A stretch of 64,000 nucleotides of DNA, taken from Thuidium tamariscinum (taxonomy: Eukaryota; Streptophyta; Bryopsida; Hypnales; Thuidiaceae). Position numbers and translations under genes: made by a program. The DNA lies in assembly GCA_947034885.2 (NCBI GenBank), contig OX344753.2:2976001-3040000 (forward strand), read 5' to 3'. Shown one piece after another: positions 11,229 to 22,325 of this stretch (within the stretch, counting starts at the first letter, position 1; each line of letters begins with the position of its first letter). The notes below the pieces were generated by a model. That model saw nothing but the letters and a program-made list of their open reading frames with translations. It was not told the origin of the DNA and searched no databases.

Positions 11229-12428
11229 TTAATGTTAGAGTGAGTCCTTAATCCTTAAAGAACGAACCGTGGTGATCGTGAAATCACACATTTTGATGCC
11301 ATGGGAATCACTTGTTCAAAGAAATCTAGAAGTGTTGATTGCAAGTCAAAGTATTGTAGAAGATCTCCAAATTCTACGCAAAATTGCAATGATGAATAGT
11401 TATTCTTTCGTCCCGTAGTGCAAGATTCTCTATCATCCATTGGATGTTTGGTGTCCACGTCCAGGTTCAAGGGTTAAGTGTTTGCTTGGCGAGATGTAAG
11501 CAAATTTATGAAGGAAATTTCTGCGTGACGTTAAATCGGTCCCACGAAGTCCACAAAGGTAAACGCTGAAATTTTTTAATTTTTTGCATAAATTTTTTTT
11601 TTCAAATTCTGAGTTCATATTTGACATCAGAGACTCCTAATGAGCTTAGAGAGGGATAAACACAACCAAAAAACCCAACAAAAACATAAACCCCAAACCT
11701 CTATCAACCCCTAGTAAAATGAGATTTGCCCCGCTGGAGCCGCTTCGTGGAACCGATTTAATGTCTTGCGAAATTTCCCTCCAAATGTGGGCAACTTCTG
11801 TGAATCTGGGGCAGAGAAAAACGGAGATAATTGGGGGCTTTGGGGGCCTTTGTCAACGTGAGCTTCCGTCCGTCCGTCAGCCGTCCTCCGGCAACTGAAG
11901 ATAACGGCGAGTCTCTCCCGTGCCATTCATGTCGAAGGGCCGGGGGAGCTTATTGGTAGCAAAGATCACAGATGGCGCCAGAATATGCTCTCTGACTGGA
12001 CCTTATCTGGATCTGCTTACAGCCTATTGGCAGGCCTCCGTCCATCCGTCATTCGGAGCAGGGCTGCCTGTGGCTTTTACTTAAAAAAAATCTTTTTTGA
12101 TTTTCCTATTTGAGAAAGTGCCCGGATGACAATCACTTCAAATTTTGGTGAAGGGGAACGACTACGGTGGAAACTCCCAAAAACGTCCAAATAAGGAATT
12201 CAGCATAGTTGGAGGCAGATTTTTCTAAAAGTAAAAAAAATATTTTACTAGTATTAGTGAGTGAAAATTATGAATATTAAAAAAAAAGGATTTTTCAGAT
12301 GTTGTATGTAATTTTTATGATTTTTCAAAGTGTTGGCTCCCTAGACCATTGAAATTGTTTAATAAATGCCCCTAAATTTGAACGTTGCTAAAATCGATAG
12401 TGAACCAATGAGATTTTAGGATGTGTCC
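11229..12428. other. Intergenic DNA containing a GC-rich island (about 11700-12080)
   Basis: The island is much richer in G+C than its surroundings and has a 71-codon minus-strand open frame (11926-11711, MARERLAVIFSCRRTADG...) of unknown nature. It could be a gene or promoter fragment, or part of a GC-rich element. The flank at 11527 (TTAAATCGGTCCCAC) resembles ends near 51728. Confidence 0.35.
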
Positions 12429-12432
12429 TTAA

Positions 12433-13344
12433 CCCCTAAAGGACCAACATGCCTTTTTTGGCAACATAACTATTTTGGGCAGGTACGTGTGGCTAGAGAT
12501 TTCCATATTTTGGGACCAAATTTTAATAGAAAGTGTGGATGAGGAATATCTTCAAAGCCCAACAATTTTCGTGACTTTTGACTACATGGTTAAAAAGTTA
12601 TTGCATGATATGTTGTTTATTTCTCAACTCGGGTAGTTTGGGCAGATTAGAAAAAATCACTTTTTTAGAAAATGAAAATTTGAAATTGGTTTAATAGATT
12701 TATATATACTTGGAAAGCTTTGAATCATTCCATTTTGACTAATGAGTCAAAAGTTATGAAGAGTTTAGTTTGCGGATAGTTATAGATTCCCTACTCTAAA
12801 ATAAACTTTGAAGTCCTTTATTTTACTCAATTTTCAATATTTTTGGAAAAAATAAAAACATTGGGTGTAGGTTGTTTATTACAACATTTGAACTGTTGGG
12901 ATTGGCAAGTTTCAATTTCTCAAATTTTTTTTTAACAATTTAGTATTTTGAATCATTCTCTACTTATTTTTACTTACTATTTTTTTTCTATATGTTGTCC
13001 AATTCCAAATGATTTGAAATTTTTTGAGCATGTATCGGAGAATGAATCCAAAGAAGCACTACCATTTTGGACTCTTTTCATGCAAATGTGAGCTTGTAAA
13101 GTGCAGCTGCCCGTATTTTTATAGTGATAAAAAAAATGATTTTTGTAACTTCAAATACTAATATCTTGTAATCCACGTGGTAAAACATTTTGAAATTTTT
13201 TCCTCGTCTTCTCAAACCTGAATACTACAAGATCCTACGGTTATATGTGTCCAAAAACAATATTTTCCAAATATTTGATACTTGTGTTAGAAATGGCAGT
13301 TTTGGAGGGTTTTTGGTGAAAACATAGTCAAAGAACTTTAGGGG
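12433..13344 (+). mobile_element. TTAA-flanked non-autonomous element, copy A
   Basis: TTAA at 12429-12432 and 13345-13348 bounds 912 bp. The ends CCCCTAAAG and CTTTAGGGG are inverted repeats. The interior is collinear with the copy at 23277-24201. TTAA duplications with CCY...RGG ends are what piggyBac-type (or Kolobok-type) elements show. No transposase is encoded, so the assignment is tentative. Confidence 0.75.
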
Positions 13345-13619
13345 TTAATATGCATTAGCAAATTAAAGTCAAGCATTTGGCAAATACCTTAACTGGAGTC
13401 TAAAGACGGTTTTGGATGAATTTAGGGTTCAATGCAAGGTACAAGTGCGGTATTGGATGTTTCTCCCTTAGGTGAATGTACAAAAGTTGGGCAAGATTGT
13501 TTTGGTGCCATTTTGATGCCAAAGGTCATGCTCTTGACAATATAGGTCATTTTCATTCATACTAGGTTGGCATAGAAATTGGCACCAAGCTAATCTTATT
13601 GCATTTCAATGCACCATCA

Positions 13620-13765
13620 TGGAATCATATTTACATGCCTTGAAGTTCCTAATGAAGATTGTTGGTTCAATTCCCCATGCTAACATTGCATGCATGGTAG
13701 TATTATTCATGTTCCTCTTCTTTTGTCCCAACAAGGAAGCCTTTGGTCTATAATTCCAATTGAAA
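13620..13765 (+). mobile_element. Diverged tRNA-like SINE relic
   Basis: GGTTCAATTCCCC at 13664-13676 is a good RNA polymerase III B box. The flanks align with the SINE-like sequence at 54000-54235 on the other strand, including CCCCATG, CATGGYAGT and a GGARGCCTWTGG block. The A-box end is poorly preserved. Confidence 0.4.
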
Positions 13766-15177
13766 TTTTTGGATGCCAGGGATGTTATGCCTTACTGCAA
13801 CCCTCAAAGGTTGTATATTGTAAAAAAAAATGTTGAAGGACTCAAGTTACTACAATTGATACATCTAAAATGGAAAAATAAGCTTTGTGGTATAACCAAT
13901 TTGCTTAATCCTATTACATTGTTGGAGACACTAAATGTTTGATGGATGATAGAAAAGTCTTGCATATAAGACAAAAATGCAATTGTTCATCCTTGGAATT
14001 TTGTTCATAAAGGAAAAGTCATGAACATTAGTTTGGTTTCCAATGAATACATTTGGATTTTTTGTAGTAGATGATTTGCATTGTTGGAAAAAAGATGATT
14101 TTTGCAAAGACTAGACCATTCTTCTAGAATTAAGAACATAAACAACAATTTTTGCACATTGGTTTCACATTGGTGAAGGATCATGAATCAAAATGCAAGT
14201 GGTTCCATAATTTTTGGATGCATTGTGAATTATTGACAAATTTTCAAATATGTAATGTATAGGGTGCTAAAAGTGTCATGAAGGTGCTACCAAAATGCAG
14301 TTGATGCACACAAAAAAATGACACTATGGTAGAGGGGCCCATAACCGATAAAGTAAACACATCTGGACATGATATAGGCAAGTACAAGGCAAAGCAAATA
14401 TTTTTAGAGGTGCATTGATAGAAATGATGAAGATTGTAAAAGTTTTGGTAATTTTATCTCTTAAATTGAAATTACTATGAATTTTGAAAGGCAAAAGTTG
14501 GGCTTGTTCTATAACCAACATCTAGAGTCATCCAATTTCCATCATTTAAGAATACTTTTCCACTAATTACTTCCTACATTTATACTCACTTATGAGTCAT
14601 TAACTTATTGGTCCAAGCCTTGAAAAAGTACAAAGACACACATTCCAAGGAGAAAATGGAAATCCATTCCAATCTTGTTTGGAATAGGGTACTCTATTTA
14701 TTGTTGATGGTGTGTGTGTCAAGAATGGGTCCTTCTACTATAGAAGTATCAAAACATATTAAAGAGAAGAAGTTAAAACAATATGTAGTGAATCCAAAAT
14801 TGACCATTTGTGAAGTTGCCACCTCCATAGTCTCATAAATAGAGTTTCATACTATTCAAAATGGCCTTCAACTCCACCTTACACTTGTCTTTGTAATGTA
14901 CACCAATTGTCTTCCTATTCAATTTCCCTTTAGAAATGGTCAATTTTGAAGTGGTTCATTTTAGGTGTAGTTGTTGTACATTTGGCCATGGAGAACCAAA
15001 TTCCTTGCTCATCCTAACAAAAAACATTGAAATTTTTTATTTTCCACACATGATCAAATTTACAAATTCTGAATTTATATGTGCAATTAGAGATTCTAAA
15101 TTGCCAAGGAGAGGTGTTAAACATAAATTAATCAAGCACAAAATAGGGGGGCATTTTTTACATGCACCCAAGGGTGG
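13766..15177. other. AT-rich intergenic DNA
   Basis: Open frames at 14608-14838 and 14936-15232 have no recognisable domain. A segment around 15040-15160 loosely resembles the interior of the inverted-repeat element at 53675. No gene is supported. Confidence 0.35.
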
Positions 15178-15442
15178 TTGCATTAGAGGAGATTCGAGGG
15201 CAACGGGAGACTGTGAGTTCCCGAAGCAGTGAACGCAGGAATGCGAAACTGGCCTCTACTGACATGGTCGAGAGTGTGCCATGTCACCGATTTTTTTTTG
15301 AAATTTTTTTTTGGACTTCTTTTTGCATTTCAGGACGAACTTTTTTTTAATTTTTTTTTGAAAAAAAAAATTTAATTACTGATCGGGAACAATTCAGGGA
15401 ACAAGGCTTTCACAGTCTCCTGTTGCCCTCGAATCTCCTCTA
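15178..15442. mobile_element. MITE with ~39-bp TIRs, split by the pogo insertion
   Basis: The left TIR begins TTGCATTAGAGGAGATTCGA and runs to 15216. The inverted copy (15410 onward) ends CTCCTCTA at 15442, where the pogo element begins. The missing last bases of the TIR (ATGCAA) lie beyond the far side of pogo at 19129-19134. The interior has long T runs and no coding potential. Confidence 0.8.
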
Positions 15443-15459
15443 AGGTAGGAGCACCCATA

Positions 15460-16064
15460 TCTGTAACATTAAGGAAATCAAGACACCAAACAAGACAGAT
15501 GAAGCTCAAAACTTGCACAGGGGCCTTAGCAAGAAGAAATGAAAAATATTTGCATCAATTGCAGGATTCAGCTGAGAACCATGTGCTCATAAAAAATTTC
15601 CAAAGTGGAAAATCACTGAAAATAGATAGTCGTTTGTAGGGTCTCCTACAAAAACAGGCAGCTGATGCCTTTAGCGTCCTATGAATATTGAATACTCAGC
15701 CTTTGCAGGGGCTATAATAGCCACATGCAGTTCCAAAATCAATTGAGGAGTGCTACCAGATACCACGCTAAGGGTATTCAAAATCCGTGCATCCCGTGCC
15801 AGAGAAGCACTGGTAAATTCTAAGAAGCTGAGTCGCCCTGATCCTTTCTCCGCCGTAAGTGGACCTAGCCTCAGTTCGAACTGGCTCTTCCACCGTTAGG
15901 GTTTGGGTCCGCCACGTCTGAAGGTAGTCCCGCTCCGTTGGATGTTGAGCGTGCCGCGTTCCGTCGTGGCTTCATCGTCGTTGCAGCAGGAGTCGAGCTG
16001 ACAGAAGCGGGGTGGCTGGAGGTGGCAGAAGCGGGATCGTTGAGGGCCAGTGGGGCGGTTGAAT
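15460..16064 (-). other. 3' non-coding part of the pogo element
   Basis: The stretch runs from the end of the coiled-coil frame to the left TIR. The plus-strand open frame at 15938-16255 overlaps the coiled-coil end and is treated as a shadow. Confidence 0.4.
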
Positions 16065-16511
16065 TCAAATCACCCGCTCAGCAACGGATCTCCCGCTCGG
16101 GGCAACATCTTCGAACTGCGATGGTAAGCTCGAACCTCCGTTTCGACGTCGACGCTGCTCAAGTTCAAATTTTTTCATCGCTCGCTCCGTTGCCTTGTGA
16201 GCCTTCTCGCGCTCCTTCTCTGCTCTTTTGCGGTCGGCCTGGATGCGCCGCATGACCTTCTCTGCTTCTTTTCGAGCTTTCTCCTCCTGTCGTTGCACCC
16301 TGCGTTCTTCTGCTTGATTCTTCCGTAGCTCACGTTCTTTTGCCACAACTTGTTTTTTAGCTGCTTTAGCTTGCATTGCAGCGATGTACTCAGTTGAGGT
16401 CATGATGATCGACTTACTATAGTCAATGACAGGCTCTGTAGCATCGGAATGTCTACGTGTTGAGTGTTCCATCTGTGGCAAAGAAAATAGATCTTGTAAG
16501 TTAGTTGCTGC
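16065..16511 (-). CDS. In-frame C-terminal extension of the pogo transposase beyond one stop codon
   Basis: After the TGA at 16512-16514 the same frame stays open to 16065. It first encodes AATNLQDLFSLPQ, then a segment VIDYSKSIIMTSTEYIAAM typical of Fot1/pogo C-termini, then a long Lys/Arg/Glu-rich coiled coil (KERELRKNQAEERRVQRQ). The extension therefore looks like the natural end of the transposase. Explanations are a single nonsense change, stop-codon readthrough, or a small intron ending at TTGCCACAG/ATGGAA (about 16466), although I see no good donor. It could also start independently at the ATG at 16481 or at the ATG beginning MEHSTRR. Confidence 0.75.
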   Translation of the reverse strand, partial: AATNLQDLFSLPQMEHSTRRHSDATEPVIDYSKSIIMTSTEYIAAMQAKAAKKQVVAKERELRKNQAEERRVQRQEEKARKEAEKVMRRIQADRKRAEKEREKAHKATERAMKKFELEQRRRRNGGSSLPSQFEDVAPSGRSVAERVI

Positions 16512-18488
16512 TCATCCCTCGTCCTCAGACTCCATGTTGTTGTCCGATTCTATATCAGACTCTTCTGCTTGTACGAAGTACTGTGGCTGCTGCGGCTGCT
16601 GGGATTGAGTCTCTGGAATATATTCTTCTTCTCCCTCTGTGATTACTTCATCTGTGATTACTGCATCTGACTCCATTTGCTCTTCTTCGTCTTCTTCATG
16701 CTCTGCAGGTGTCTCAATATAGCATTCACTAGGTTGCATGTAAGTATCCATGGCAGATGGAAGTAGTGGCCAGATCCCAGTGGCGGAAAATCCTTTCATG
16801 ATTTTTGTCTCTGTTAGTGCTTTTCTTAAGCCTAAAGACACCCACTCTGCTAGATCTTCTTTGTGGGCTCCCTTCCCTTTGTTTCGTATGGTCCATCTAT
16901 CTCTGCAAGCTCGAAATGCTGCTTTGAAAGGTTTGAAGATACTCACATCTAGTGGCTGCAATCTATGACTTGTGTGGCTAGGTAATGTGATGATGTCAAG
17001 ACCTTCTGCAGTGGCCTTCTGAACTACTTCAAGTGTTACATGCGATCCGTGGCCGTCTAGGATCAAGAGATGCCTATTTTGTTGTGAGATCCCATACCTC
17101 TCTTTAACAATTATAATGAAATGTGAGATCCAAGCTGAAAATAAGAATGCAGTCATCCACCCATTTGGTTGCATTGCCATGCAAGCTTGGGGTTCACATC
17201 TAGCTATATAATTTCTAAGCTTTCGCTTACCTTTGAAAATATAGAAGTTTGGAATGAATTGGCCTGCTGCATTGACACATGAGAGGACTGTCAAGTGCTC
17301 CCTACTGTTTGGTATGGTTGTATGAACAGATCTAGTGCCTTTTCTTGCAAAAACAAGAGTCCCTCCTCCATTCTTCCCTGCTTGTGCTCCTGACTCATCT
17401 GCATTCCATATGTGAGATGGAGGATATGCTTGGCTCTCATATGCTTTCTGTAGATTTTCATAGAAGGAACTTACACTTTGTGGATTCAGCCCCCTTGCTC
17501 GCCCTTCTTCTAGCCCTTGTGGAGCTCTCAACGTCAATTCCGGGTGACAATTACGGAACCATCGTAGCCATCCTCGTCCAGGAATGCCATCCTTGAAGGG
17601 CGTCCAGCGTTCTTGGGTTATCTCTGTAACCTTGCTCTTCAATTCTAAAATAGAAATAGGATATGCATGATCTTGCATTTGCAGAATCCACTGAACAAGG
17701 GCAGCTTCTTCTTCTTTTGTTAGCACACCTTGCCTTCCTTTCTTCCGTTGCAGAGTACGTTCGTTGATGTGGTCACGCAGTGATGAAGCTGGAATTCCGA
17801 AAGCTCTAGCTGCAGTAGTCAACTGAGCACCGGAATCCACTGCTCTGACTGCGAACAGTAGCTGCGAGTCGGTCCAAGTTCCAGTCCGTGGTCGCTTCCG
17901 TCGCTGCTGTCCAGTTCGTGAAGGCATCGGCATTGTAGCCAGGCCGATCTGATCTCCCGCCTGGGTCATGCGCCTCGGTCCTTCTACAGGTCCCATCGCC
18001 CAATCGCCGTCTCCTTCGGCAGGTCCCACCGCCCGACGCCTTAGTCCCGCAGGTGAGATGAAATCGCCCTCGCTGCCGGTAGGTCCATCGCCCGTCGCCC
18101 ATCGTCCTGATCGCCCATCTCCCTCGCTGCCGGTAGGGCCTGATCGTCCATCGCCCATCGCCCTGATCCATGCTATTGGACTGGGTCCCGCTTGGGAATT
18201 TCCGATGCTGCTGCTGGGACCAGGTTGAGGTTGCCCTCGTTCAGCGTTGGCTGCGTCCTGACCACCGAGGGAGCCTTCACGCCAACCACGGAATGAAGAA
18301 TTAGATGCAGGTCTCCTAGGTACAGGGCGGCAAATTGAAACAATCTCTTGCCTTGCTGTCCGGTCTTGAATTTCAGTCCATCTATCACCATGTGCAATTC
18401 CATATGCTTGAAGTTCAGGAGTCCATGACTCCGGGTAGAGATGTGGACTATCAAAATATTCTACATCTTGTGTAGGTGTGAGTGCCAT
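16512..18488 (-). CDS. Pogo/Fot1-type DDE transposase (HTH_Psq, CENP-B-type HTH, DDE_1)
   Basis: A 658-residue intact frame. Residues about 90-180 are Gly/Pro-rich and come from short tandem repeats built on GDGRSGPTGSEG. A basic segment RRKRPRTGTW (196-205) leads into a psq helix-turn-helix (about 205-245, with GIPASSLRDHI). A CENP-B-type HTH follows (about 255-325, GRGWLRWFRNCHPEL). The DDE_1 catalytic core has D364 (WNADESG), D478 (LILDGHGSH) and D514 (RLQPLDVSIFKPFK), with 35 residues between the last two. An acidic tail (593-658) ends at TGA. The protein would bind its TIRs and cut and paste the element in the nucleus. The ATG at 18488 is the first in frame, and 638 bp of potential promoter separate it from the right TIR. 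Confidence 0.95.
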   Translation of the reverse strand: MALTPTQDVEYFDSPHLYPESWTPELQAYGIAHGDRWTEIQDRTARQEIVSICRPVPRRPASNSSFRGWREGSLGGQDAANAERGQPQPGPSSSIGNSQAGPSPIAWIRAMGDGRSGPTGSEGDGRSGRWATGDGPTGSEGDFISPAGLRRRAVGPAEGDGDWAMGPVEGPRRMTQAGDQIGLATMPMPSRTGQQRRKRPRTGTWTDSQLLFAVRAVDSGAQLTTAARAFGIPASSLRDHINERTLQRKKGRQGVLTKEEEAALVQWILQMQDHAYPISILELKSKVTEITQERWTPFKDGIPGRGWLRWFRNCHPELTLRAPQGLEEGRARGLNPQSVSSFYENLQKAYESQAYPPSHIWNADESGAQAGKNGGGTLVFARKGTRSVHTTIPNSREHLTVLSCVNAAGQFIPNFYIFKGKRKLRNYIARCEPQACMAMQPNGWMTAFLFSAWISHFIIIVKERYGISQQNRHLLILDGHGSHVTLEVVQKATAEGLDIITLPSHTSHRLQPLDVSIFKPFKAAFRACRDRWTIRNKGKGAHKEDLAEWVSLGLRKALTETKIMKGFSATGIWPLLPSAMDTYMQPSECYIETPAEHEEDEEEQMESDAVITDEVITEGEEEYIPETQSQQPQQPQYFVQAEESDIESDNNMESEDEG

Positions 18489-19125
18489 GGCCTTTCCACA
18501 ATAATTTGACGTTGGTACTCCTCACAGTAACTAAAACCTAATCTTCACTGATTTAAACGTGAACCCTCACTAATCTCAACTTACCTTAATCCCACCCTAA
18601 ATCCAGCTTAATCTATCAAAAAACTGAACTAAATCCCTCAATACCTTCAACAAAATCCTTCATGAACTTTATGAATTCTAGTCACTTAGTCGAAACTCAA
18701 CTGAAGCACAAAACTGGTGACATCCATTGCTGTTGTATACTTTTACATCGCCGCCATTTGAAGTCCACAATAATAATGTCACTGTAATCAAATGTAGTCA
18801 ACACTAATCCCATATCCGCCTACACTGAAGACACAATCGCCAAAGACTGCATGTTTAATTCAATGAAGTACACCTTTAGCCACCACGTACTGTATTCTTC
18901 ACCAGTGCAACAGCCACCTCATCATTTATGTTGCAGACATGCACTGCTTACATGTTCTATTACTCAATGAACCTACTTCCATCCCTATCACATTTAATTT
19001 CGCCACCCTTTGCACCCATTGCCAGAATTTTTTCAACTTGTCAGACATGGGTCAAAACGCAGCAGTCATGGGTGATTATATAGGTCACGGTTATGAGGAC
19101 AGTCATGCTTATGGGTGCTCCTACC
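18489..19125 (-). promoter_or_regulatory. 5' non-coding part of the pogo element
   Basis: This stretch between the transposase ATG and the right TIR has no further transposase domain. It should hold the promoter, but I could not pick a definite TATA box. The plus-strand frame at 18939-19157 has no family features. Confidence 0.4.
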
Positions 19126-19429
19126 TTAATGCAAGAAAGACTTGCCTATTTTTGTAGAGTTTGGGTAGATCCTTTGGGAATATTATAGATTGTTTGTTTT
19201 TTTAAATTAAAAATAAATAAAAATATGTCCAATGTAAATACCTTCAAGAAGAAGATGTACATTAAGAAATAAAAGCATTAAAATTTACTAAGTAGAAGAA
19301 CTAGAGAAGTGTAGAATTTCAAGAAAATAGGTACTTTGACAATTGGATTTGTAAAAATTACAAAAAAATAAACTAAAATAAGGTAATTTAGGAGGACTTG
19401 ATGGCAATGGACTTTCACCAAAAGAATTA

Positions 19430-19700
19430 TCTTGAAAACAACTTCAATGTTGACAAGTGTGCGTGTAAGGGAGCCCTATTAGCTTGCATGTAGAGGACAT
19501 AAAACAATGTTTTCAGAAGTGCCCCTATGCTTGCCTAGTGTAGGAATAGACTATAGGAACTTCAACTCTAAATCATTAATTTTGTATACTCCTTGGTACA
19601 AAAAAACCTTAAATCATAAAGTGTAATAAATTAGCTACATTGAAATTTAAATATAAAATAATTTTTTGAATTTTTTGAAAAATAAGGGATTTAATTGCTA
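19430..19700 (+). repeat. Repeat family F, copy 1
   Basis: It contains GTAGAGGACATAAAACAATG, a GTGCCCCT motif and GTGTAGGAATAGAC in the same order as 25545-25870 and as the right arm of the palindrome at 61759-62837. The A/T-rich tail (AAATATAAAATAATTTTTTGAA) also matches. The ends are not defined. Confidence 0.6.
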
Positions 19701-21752
19701 TCAAGTTAAACATCTCTAATAAAAATTTCAAAATTAACAAGGTTTATACTTAAAAAATTGTGGCTAATGACAACTCAATCATTCTAAAATGTGACACAAA
19801 ATAGTACATGTCTTTCTTCCAATTCCCTCTTTGGAGTGACTTTTGGAGGATGAGTGAGGGATTCAATACACTGCGACCTTACATTTCTATATTTGCACAT
19901 CTTTTGGACAAAAAAACACTTTTCAACAATATTTATGTACCTTTTCATCCAACTTTGACAGCTTCATTCACATTTTTAATGGAAATGTAAAAATTTGGGC
20001 AAAATAAGACTACTTTTATTTGGCAAATAATAGATATTCATTTTGAAATGGTCCTATCTAGTATTCTTGTTCCATGGTGCTAAAAAATAGGGTTGATTTG
20101 GAACTTTTATTTTTCTTCCAAATGCCAAGTTATATTTATTGTATGTCATTATGTATAATAACATTGTTTGCCAATGAGGCAAAGGTCCCTTTTGTAGTCT
20201 TAAAAAAGAACAAACAAAATTGTCTTATATGGCCTTCTAGTCAACTCCAATCATTGCATTAATTGATTTTTTTTGCAATCTAGTGAAGCATAGTATATTA
20301 CTAGCTTAGAGGAGGCCCATTTCCTAGTTACACAATGTTGTATGCTCGACTCAGGTGCTCGAAGGGACAATAAAGGCTTCTTTATATGTATTGGTAGGTG
20401 GGTGCGTTCGTTGATGATAGAATATTGAAAGTATTTTTATAATCCTTCAAGAGTGTGAAATGTACTTATATTGGTGGAAATCATTTTCCTACTTCCATAC
20501 TCATCAATGAATGGCATAACTTTTTTCTCTTTTAGTACTTTCTTTGCCCATTAAGCTTTATAAGTAAATCCACCCTAAAGTAGGAGGTTCATAAAGTGAC
20601 CATTTACTAGTTGATTTGTAATTTGGGGGAGTAAAATTTTTTAGAATATTTTTTATTAAATTTTCTTGGATAGATAGATGGAATCTACATCTAATCCAAA
20701 TCATTTCATGCTTTTTGAACCTTTGTAGAATTATTTATTTATTTTGCAATTGAAATCATATAAGACACTAAGATTATCCCCCCCCCAATATATTTTGTGT
20801 TGGTACATTGACAAATGCAATTGGTGCTTTGAAGGAAGTAATATGTGTTATTGTGTTCACAATTGTGTTAATAAAAACTCTTAGAGTATGCCAAGTTATC
20901 AACCTCCTACCTTAGAATGATCTAAAACCCTTTATAAAATCCTTCAACTTAATCCTTTAGTGTTCAACCTAAAGATAGGAAGATTATTTTTGAAAATGTA
21001 TAAATAATAATTAAATATATTCCATTAAATGTGTATCATTGAATATGTACAACATTCTTTCTTATTTGCATGAATACTAGTCTACCATGTGCCATTGCTA
21101 CACCTAAAATAAAATAAAAAGTACTTCTCCAATTTTTTAATTTATAAAACTTTAAAGTTTAATACCTTTTATATTGTAGGTGCAAATGGCATAGAACAAA
21201 GTTCTTGCACCCTTCATGGCAAAGAGCTTTTTAACATATTTGTGATATGGGCTATTTTCTAGTTTCAACTTCGGCATCTTACTACATCTATGTTGGTTCC
21301 AAATTGAAAGGTGATAAGGTTCATTAGATGGTAGTAAAAGGTTGGAGGTTGTTGACTTGTTGATAGGAAGATGGCAAATTACTATGTACTCAAAAATGTT
21401 AAGAAAATAAGATATGTAAAAATGTAGTTTCTTGAAATTGAATAAATTTTTCTTAAATCTCTTAGAAATTTTCCGTATTAATAAAAATTAGGTGATTTTG
21501 TACTAAAACACCAAAAAAACTTAATTAAGAAAGAGGCCTAGAGTAGATGCATGTATTCAATTTGTAAATAGGAAATGCATTTCATTGCAAAAAAGAAAAT
21601 ATATGAAGAAAGATTAATTTTTGAACTCAATGAAAGACATTGACATTAAGATGAGAGTTGAAGGTTTAAACTTAGAACATCATGACTCATTGGAGAGATA
21701 GAAAGAAAACTAAAAAAAACAGAAGTATTGGAGGACAATTACTATTTACTAA
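19701..21752. other. AT-rich intergenic DNA
   Basis: No gene, clear TIR or tandem array is supported. Short frames such as 20074-20262 show no domain. Confidence 0.4.
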
Positions 21753-22049
21753 TTTTGAGGATCAGGGTTGCTATTTTATGAGTATGTGAGCGTGAGCTTG
21801 TAAGCTTGTAAGCCTGCGAGCCTACACAATTTTTTGAAGATTCCATCTAAAACTTTTGGCCAAATTTGATTAACTTTGGTAAATTTTAGTGCCTATTACC
21901 GTGGAACTATTATCGTGGACCTATTACTGTGGTCCCTTGAATAACTTTGTTTTACCATTTATTGTACTTTGCTAGATTTTATGAAGAAAATAAATTAAAG
22001 AATAATTATAATTTTTTTGAAATCAAATGAGGTTATTTCACAAATTTAG

Positions 22050-22325
22050 ATTTTTGTGAACACTCTCCTTAGTCTTGCTTCTTAGTACCCCTTAGCACCA
22101 AGGGGAATCCCACAGCTCTGATTTTTTTTTAAAAATTTCCCCCCCACAATTCTGGGACTCCCCTCGGCGCCGAGGGGAGTCTCTCGGCCAAAAATTATTA
22201 TTATTATTATTACAATTTTTTTTTTATTTTATTTTTTGTAATAATAATTTTATTGGAGCCGTGGGACTCTTCTCGGTGCCGAGGGGTACTAAGAAGCAAG
22301 ACCAAGGAGAGTATTCACAAAAATC
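22050..22325. repeat. Foldback MITE nested in the 10-bp-TSD element
   Basis: Arms of about 74 bp are inverted: GATTTTTGTGAACACTCTCC... at the left and ...GGAGAGTATTCACAAAAATC at the right. Both include CTTGCTTCTTAGTACCCCT and a cluster of GGGACTCYYCTCGG words. TTA (22047-22049) and TAA (22326-22328) flank it. The loop contains a 26-bp perfect palindrome at 22156-22181. Confidence 0.75.
22156..22181. repeat. 26-bp perfect palindrome, GC-rich
   Basis: GACTCCCCTCGGC is followed immediately by its exact reverse complement, centred on CGGCGCCG. It stands out in an AT-rich setting at the centre of the foldback element. Confidence 0.9.

Larger units (their letters stand above)
15443..19126 (-). mobile_element. 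Complete pogo-type DNA transposon (3684 bp)
   Basis: Perfect 17-bp TIRs AGGTAGGAGCACCCATA are present at 15443 and, inverted, ending at 19126. They are flanked by TA (15441-15442 and 19127-19128), the target duplication of the Tc1/mariner/pogo superfamily. The single transposase gene is on the minus strand. Intact TIRs, an intact main frame and nesting within another element's TIR suggest a fairly recent insertion. Confidence 0.93.

Noticed and set aside
15938..16255. Plus-strand 105-codon frame
   Set aside because: It overlaps the pogo C-terminal frame antisense, and no domain is seen.
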